Source: Ciona intestinalis (taxonomy: Eukaryota; Chordata; Ascidiacea; Phlebobranchia; Cionidae). Taken from it: a DNA stretch of 64,000 nt. Shown here one piece after another: positions 60,501-64,000 of the stretch. The notes beneath the pieces were generated by a model. That model searched no databases. It saw nothing but the letters and a program-made list of their open reading frames with translations, and had not been told where the DNA came from. The stretch is taken from the NCBI RefSeq assembly GCF_000224145.3, contig NC_020178.2, positions 702,986-766,985 of the forward strand, in the 5' to 3' direction. Position numbers and translations under genes: made by a program. Within the stretch, counting starts at the first letter, position 1. Every line of letters starts with the position of its first letter.

Positions 60501-63027
60501 ATTAAATGGTGAAGTTCCCTATGTATAAACAAATAACATAAACCCTTTAAACTTGTTAAAACATATTGCGTAATTCGTTTCAAACCAAAACAAAAATCCC
60601 ACAGATTTTCAAGACTATCTACATTTATGATTTACAAACGAAGAAATATGTTCGCAAGATTCACCCGGTGGCAGTTATGACGTGCCCACGCGACGAATAT
60701 CGTATCCTTGGCGCAGATCGGCTGCTAGGTGTCGCCCAAGATCGGAGCCATTTTGTCGTGTGGAGTTTGGAAAATGGCCAGGTGGGTTGAGAGTGTGAAT
60801 GAATGTAACTTATTTGTCTTTGTGTTGCGAGGTTACTATATTATAGTTATAACATGGGTGTTCTGTTTCATACACCTCGTGCTCGCTTACAAGTTACCAC
60901 GAATGTAACTTTGTGGGTGAAATTTTGTAAGGATTTGTTTTTTTGTGGTAGTAAATTTAGTGGAACTCTATCAGTAAATTTATTTTTAACCAGGTTATAA
61001 ACCGGATGAAACTGGATTTCAGCAAGTATGAACTGGCTGAGAACCTTGCTGAGCAAAAGAAAAAAGAAAGAAAATGGAAAAGGAAAAAAGGCAAAGTAAG
61101 CTATGCCTTGTATTATGGGTTTATATGATATATATTATATCAGAGCATTACAACATTGGTGTTCTGTGTTGGAATGCAATATATATTGGCTCTGCTTGTT
61201 TGTATAGTCACGTAACGACAGGGTAAAAGCTGTTTCGGGACTTAAAACTAGGGTGCTAAAACCTATGATCCCCCCTTTGCCCCAAAAGTTACACCTATGT
61301 TGAATACCATAATGCATATTTCAAGTACTCAATTTAGTGTTTCTATTTTTTCAGTCACATGACCATGCTCCGAAAACTGAGCAAATTTCTGGCGGCCTTC
61401 CCTGCCATTTGAACTCTGAAGCAAGAAATCGTAAAATTGACCAAATTCTCCTAAGTGCTGATGAGAGTACTTTGTTGTGTTCATTTTATGGATACCATGT
61501 AGCTGTGTTTGATATGGATACAAACGAACATGTTCATACTTTGACTAATAAGCATTCATTACTGCTACTACATCAGGTACTTGAATGAATAAATGAATGA
61601 ATGTAACTTACTTTATCCTCGCGTGGTTGGAAAACAACAGTCGTTATCACACGGGTGTTCACACACCTCGTGCCCTTTTGTAGTGTTGTTTATGTATTAT
61701 TTTTATTTTATTTGCTTTTTGTTATTAGTTTACCGTTAAGTCATTTACATTCCACGGTGTAGGAAATTGGGTGTAGGAGTTTGTCGCAAAATATGCGTCA
61801 GCACTAAAATACCACATTCTTAATTCATGTATCTGTTTATTAATTTATATATTCTAAGAGTAGTTGGCCAACTCTGCCTAAATACTAGGTCTTAACATGG
61901 ACCTCACCCATATAGAACAGCACAATCAATCGTTCTCACATTTCACAGGCTGTTATCACCCACCGTGGGTGCCATCTTGTCCACACAAACTATGATGAAG
62001 CTACAAAGACATCATACCTCACTGTGTGGAACCTTAGGCAAGGGACTGTGTTGCGGAGATTAAAGAATGAACCTTTATTGTGTGGGTTGGCAGTTTCTGA
62101 GAATGCTTCGCGTGTGGTGTTCGCTACTGAAGATAATTTCCTCAAGATTTGGGAACCTTTCAGGTTAGTGTACCTTATACTCGCTGTTAAGTTATAACAT
62201 GGGTGTCTTCTTATACACCAGACACACATGGTGCATTCATACACCTCATGCTCGCTGTAAAGTTATAACATAGGTGTCTTCTTATACACCAGACACACAT
62301 GGTGTATTCATACACCTCATGCTCACTGTTGAGTTATAACATCTATATAACCTCCTCCCAACAGAAAAGGAGGCCACCGTAAGATACCTGGTTACGAAGG
62401 TCTTACCTTCCGTAAACCATCGAGCCACCAGCAATCAACATCAGTATACTTGATGAGATCCGCCACAAGAGCTGTTGTGTTTTCTAATGATATATCACTG
62501 TGGGATCTGGAGAGAAATTATGTCATGTCTCGTTTTACCCCGGATGTACCGGTATGTTATTGAATGGATAGTGTAATTTGTTTATTCTATTGTGCAATGA
62601 CAGTGGTTAAAACACTGGTGTTATGTTTCATACACCTCATGCATTTTTACGACTTATTATGTATGTAACTTATTTATCCTCGCATAGAGGGGCAATGTCA
62701 GTCGTTCTACCATGGTTGTTCTGTTTCATACACCTCGTGCCCAATGTTTTGAGAAATTGTTTTATTTTTTAATATATAAATGATAATTAAGATTTCTATT
62801 ATCATTTTATATTATTTCTATAGTTCCAGTGCTGCAGTGTTGCCATGCAAGGTAGTTTGATCGTTGCAGGGATGTCCGATTCTCCGAATGTGGTCACGCT
62901 TCGATTAATGTCACATGACCTCACTGTCAACCAATACGGTCGCTCCGCTGTGGGCGATATCGGAAAAAGTGGAATTTTCGGCGAACGAGAAGAAAAAGAT
63001 TCTGAGAGCTCGGAAGAAGACTTGTGA
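42518..63027 (+). CDS. NACHT and WD-repeat domain protein (NWD1/NWD2-like)
   Basis: Thirty-six exons: 42518-42592, 42653-42883, 43133-43256, 44753-44871, 45212-45325, 45636-45871, 46529-46749, 47201-47372, 47601-47778, 48194-48454, 48806-48962, 49393-49467, 49828-49981, 50222-50385, 50808-51019, 51589-51768, 52066-52193, 52504-52644, 52999-54201, 54427-54599, 54981-55138, 55617-55825, 56022-56205, 56617-56736, 57146-57297, 57502-57679, 57980-58147, 58507-58648, 59275-59437, 60094-60286, 60605-60781, 60994-61095, 61355-61576, 61949-62163, 62365-62551, 62824-63027. They total 7092 nt and 2363 residues with consistent phases. Order: novel N-terminal extension (1-490), NWD/DUF4062-like domain (491 to about 930), NACHT with Walker A GNSGSGKT (about 941-948) and Walker B LLIFLDGLDQL (about 1056-1066), winged/helical linker, WD40 region (about 1562-2340). 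Family role: STAND-type signalling NTPase; NWD proteins are little characterised. Longer than vertebrate NWD1/2. Confidence 0.9.
42912..43080 (+). mobile_element. TAGTAGGG-type MITE, diverged
   Basis: Left end tagggtagggtaagatggga; right end catcccatcttaccccacag. In intron 2 of the NACHT-WD gene. Confidence 0.75.
43695..43885 (+). mobile_element. TAGTAGGG-type MITE, diverged
   Basis: Left end gtactgtggggtaagatggg; right end cgtcccatcttacccccacc. In intron 3 of the NACHT-WD gene. Confidence 0.75.
45355..45600 (-). mobile_element. SINE copy with well-preserved tail part and head remnant
   Basis: gaacgaatgtaacttattta, cagtcgttataacacgggtg, ttctgttccatacacctcat, then a shortened middle and gcaggcgcgccaacattact as head remnant. 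Confidence 0.8.
46765..46955 (+). repeat. 71-bp minisatellite at the 5' end of intron 7, NACHT-WD gene
   Basis: About 2.7 units beginning within 20 bp of the 5' splice site at 46750. They read gaggtgtatgaatacaccatg and acacccatgttataactcg on the gene's sense strand, the same sense orientation as in the KIAA2012-like intron 28 array. Confidence 0.9.
48194..52193 (+). other. DUF4062/NWD-like N-domain (exons 10-17)
   Basis: Begins VFIYLSSSGVDTNVERRTL, the strand-loop-helix with Glu-Arg that opens NWD1/2 and DUF4062 proteins. It continues with LLKLRQFCRERQLTFDLID, GPAFMCFVGNT and EWYMLDTNTLPSFYKLKPL (compare the WY...D...PP.Y pattern in NWD2), and ends with LSRDFIGKDDVLKNIKRYIR directly before the NACHT P-loop. 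A Ser/Lys-rich insert (exon 12) interrupts the domain. Confidence 0.8.
49548..49825 (+). mobile_element. SINE copy lacking most of the head
   Basis: Contains ctgctaccattgtaggcgta, cagtggtcactaatgggttg, gaacacccatgttataacaa and the tail acattcattcatacac. It ends a few bases before the exon 13 acceptor (49827). Confidence 0.82.
52256..52471 (+). repeat. 127-bp tandem duplication next to the Walker A exon
   Basis: The segment starting aaatgaccaaaccaa and running through tgcaatagcttcagcaactc to ctgtgggca occurs at about 52256-52344 and again at about 52383-52471. The intron 17 acceptor at 52503 lies directly downstream. Confidence 0.85.
52504..55138 (+). other. NACHT NTPase module (exons 18-21)
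   Basis: Exon 18 carries Walker A (VYGNSGSGKTSVL). The large exon 19 (1203 bp, by far the longest) carries Walker B LLIFLDGLDQL, a sensor-like LIVSVSG segment and helical regions. It ends with a Lys-rich insertion (KISGKKKKVAPKIPPAKE) not expected in the family core. Exons 20-21 encode the helical segment RRLSEAPHHFAQCRN that I associate with the NWD linker (KLEELPYHL in vertebrates). Confidence 0.85.
52688..52978 (+). mobile_element. Full-length SINE, diverged head
   Basis: Head gcacagttgttggcccctgt with B box gggttcaaggctt; middle; tail part ggaggtgtatgaaacaaaac; end ttacatttattcattcaa. It lies in the intron before the large NACHT exon 19. Confidence 0.83.
55195..55500 (+). repeat. Approximately 133-bp repeat, tandem copies
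   Basis: Two and a half units containing gggaacctcattgattaatg, atgcaatatactttggctct and tagacacctaacagcagggt. Other copies of this family: about 1545-1665, 14696-14800, 15885-15990, 46275-46430, 60450-60535, 61160-61300 and 63080-63370 (tandem). Confidence 0.85.
58655..59255 (+). repeat. 71-bp minisatellite filling intron 28, NACHT-WD gene
   Basis: About 8.4 tandem units spanning virtually the whole intron 58649-59274. The array begins about 6 bp after the 5' splice site and ends about 20 bp before the 3' splice site. Units alternate between gtgagcatgaggtgtatgaa and gtaagcatgagatgtatgga forms, suggesting a higher-order dimer (142 bp). Confidence 0.93.
59470..59745 (+). mobile_element. Near full-length SINE
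   Basis: Head gcacaaagtggttagcatgt with B box agttcaaggcttgt; middle ccattgtgggtatatgtgtc; truncated tail part. In intron 29 of the NACHT-WD gene. Confidence 0.8.
59821..59862 (+). pseudogene. Relic duplicate of the start of exon 30, NACHT-WD gene
   Basis: catag followed by atatatggtcgcttgtgggt reads RYMVACGSNHG in the frame of exon 30, which begins RYVVARGSDNGP at 60094. The relic retains the acceptor AG but degenerates after about 12 codons. A short minisatellite (59882-60085) lies between relic and real exon. Confidence 0.65.
59882..60085 (+). repeat. Approximately 30-bp minisatellite between exon 30 relic and exon 30
   Basis: Six to seven imperfect units of the type gggaaacactgttttaagcc plus ctaaaaaaat, ending about 8 bp before the exon 30 acceptor. 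It thus provides the polypyrimidine-containing end of the intron. Confidence 0.85.
62174..62345 (-). repeat. 71-bp minisatellite filling intron 34, NACHT-WD gene
   Basis: About 2.5 units making up almost all of the 201-bp intron 62164-62364, here antisense to the gene (gttataacatgggtgtcttc, then catggtgcattcatacacct). Confidence 0.9.
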
Positions 63028-63432
63028 TGTCATAAAATGTAATGATGATGTCATGGGCATCATTTTTTGGGGATTTTTTTAACAAAATCTGGGGTGACAT
63101 TGGTAAAATACAGTTACACCAATAGTTGTCAAACATAGGGAACCTCATTGATTAATGTGGGGAATGCAATATACTTTGGCTCTGCTTGTTTGTATGGACA
63201 CCTAACAGCAGGGTAAAATCTGGGATGACATTGTTAAAATGCAGTTACATTCATAGTTGTCAAACATAGGGAACCTCATTGATTAATGTGGTGAATGCAA
63301 TATACTTTGGCTCTGCTTGTTTGTATAGACACCTAACAGCGGGGTGAAATCTGTGTTAGGGGGAAAATAGGGTGCTCAAGTATATGATCTTACTTATGTT
63401 TCAGTATTATGCACTTACATGTTCATTTTTGC

Positions 63433-63438
63433 AATAAA
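63433..63438 (+). terminator. Candidate poly(A) signal AATAAA after the NACHT-WD gene
   Basis: aataaa about 405 nt after the stop at 63025-63027. It directly precedes the acceptor of the extra exon at 63458, so either the NACHT-WD transcript ends here or splicing continues past it. Confidence 0.4.
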
Positions 63439-63457
63439 TATTATTCTCTTTATTTAG

Positions 63458-63538
63458 AACTTCAAGAAAAAGGCATTTTCAGCAAAAGAGAGAATTAGGA
63501 AAGTTGAAGAGATTAGAAAAAGGCAGAAAGAGAATTAT
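63458..63538 (+). CDS. Orphan coding-looking exon, alternative 3' exon or next gene
   Basis: Flanked by tttatttag and gtgagt, 81 bp, open in phase 0. It encodes a 27-residue Lys/Arg/Glu helix (AKERIRKVEEIRKRQKENY is its core). There is no ATG within it. Exon 35 of the NACHT-WD gene also ends in phase 0, so skipping exon 36 would join to it in frame. Alternatively it belongs to the next gene to the right. Confidence 0.4.
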
Positions 63539-63666
63539 GTGAGTTAGAATTTTTGCAACTTGTTATTTTATAACGAACAGTATAGTTAAGACTCAACAAA
63601 CAGGGTTTTAAAACATGTTTATTGAGATACTGTATGAGCTACAATACAAATCATGCAGTGTATGAT

Positions 63667-63861
63667 ATAGTAAGTTTGGGGAAGATAGGACATTTTTATT
63701 CCATTTTCTCATCCCATTTGGTAGTAAACAAAGAACTTTCAAAGAATTATAAAACTATAACCTCACGACACCCATAGACCGTTGTTAATTGTTTAAAACC
63801 CAATCAGAATATTTGGATATTATGTGCTAAAGGTGTCCCGTCTTCCCCCACCTTACTATAT
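63667..63861 (+). mobile_element. TAGTAGGG-type MITE at the right end
   Basis: Left end tagtaagtttggggaagata; right end cgtcttcccccaccttacta. Interior agtaaacaaagaactttcaa matches the other copies. Confidence 0.85.
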
Positions 63862-64000
63862 CACACGTAACCATTACATGTGGATGAAGATGTAATTTTA
63901 ACAGTGTCATAATTTGACCAATTTAAAATTAGGTTTTATTGTAATAGCAACATAGGTTTTAAACCTTTAAATCATACTTGTCAAAACTGAGTACTTTACA

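Larger units (their letters stand above)
505..62745. repeat. Other dispersed SINE fragments (list)
   Basis: Tail-only or partial copies recognised by gtaacttatttatcct / cgttataacacgggtgttct / gtttcatacacctcgtgcc or the reverse complement. Approximate positions: 505-755, 1005-1235, 1924-2130, 6066-6260, 6710-7030, 9050-9130, 9905-10030, 10812-11035, 13280-13400, 17640-17750, 21205-21330, 21540-21640, 21920-22030, 23000-23110, 25165-25290, 25670-25855, 28355-28480, 29240-29345, 31430-31550, 32066-32320, 32720-32840, 34440-34530, 34530-34790 (interrupted), 37325-37420, 39135-39265, 43262-43490, 44535-44665, 45888-45980, 47450-47560, 48480-48690, 49035-49230, 50045-50175, 50580-50720, 51785-51870, 54235-54360, 54640-54850, 55855-56000, 56295-56420, 56910-57010, 57320-57490, 57715-57975, 60795-60930, 61585-61690, 62565-62745. 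Nearly every one lies in an intron or intergenic spacer; none interrupts a called exon. Confidence 0.8.
55617..63027 (+). other. C-terminal linker and WD40 region (exons 22-36)
   Basis: WD40 signatures recur: HAGHSDVITAIVLTTDGHKL with SKDGTLKAWDL, SYKKIKVWCL, LMKVWDLDK, GTEVCVWNVETG, NGPITVWNITRG, FVVWSLENGQ, YLTVWNLRQG, FLKIWEPF and ISLWDLERN, indicating two beta-propellers. Exon 32 inserts a Lys-rich helix (EQKKKERKWKRKKGK, residues about 2074-2088) between blades. The protein ends with an acidic ESSEEDL tail. Exon 30 has a relic duplicate upstream. Confidence 0.85.
63028..63999. other. Right-end region after the NACHT-WD stop codon
   Basis: Contains two tandem copies (about 63080-63370) of the repeat bearing gggaacctcattgattaatg, the candidate poly(A) signal, the orphan exon, and a TAGTAGGG-type MITE (63667-63861). 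The last 140 bp show nothing recognisable. Confidence 0.5.

Overview
The window is animal nuclear DNA, most likely from the sea squirt Ciona (intestinalis/robusta type). It is AT-rich, with many short exons and GT-AG introns. More than 50 copies of a tRNA-derived SINE with an (ATTC)n tail are present, together with TA-flanked MITEs. I reconstructed five protein-coding genes by chaining exons whose splice sites and phases agree. No prokaryotic features, rRNA genes, stand-alone tRNA genes or CRISPR arrays were seen.

Layout. (1) 1-18974, minus strand: a gene of at least 34 exons. Its N-terminus matches my recollection of vertebrate KIAA2012; the rest is a long Lys/Glu/Ser-rich, coiled-coil and disordered protein. 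The 3' end lies beyond base 1, and one short exon is probably missing near a 50-N assembly gap (12981-13030). (2) 20225-23273, minus, and 26143-30602, plus: a head-to-head pair of paralogous 8-exon genes for secreted Cys-rich proteins with Arg-Gly-rich tracts. All introns are phase 1. I know no name for this family. (3) 31837-41528, plus: a 17-exon, 1007-aa Toll-like receptor type protein (signal peptide, LRRs, LRR C-cap, one TM helix, divergent TIR domain) with an unusual disordered tail of about 300 residues. (4) 42518-63027, plus: a 36-exon, 2363-aa NACHT and WD-repeat protein of the NWD1/NWD2 type. It has an approximately 490-aa N-terminal extension, a DUF4062/NWD-like N-domain, a NACHT NTPase and a long WD40 region. 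One further coding-looking exon follows at 63458-63538.

The most interesting parts are the Cys/RG paralogue pair, the adjacent same-strand TIR-receptor and NACHT-WD genes, and a 71-bp minisatellite. The TIR receptor lacks the canonical BB-loop proline. The minisatellite fills three complete introns and resembles an internally expanded piece of the SINE. Introns otherwise consist largely of SINE, MITE and other dispersed repeats. All gene models are hand-made from splice consensus and reading-frame continuity, without transcript data or database searches.
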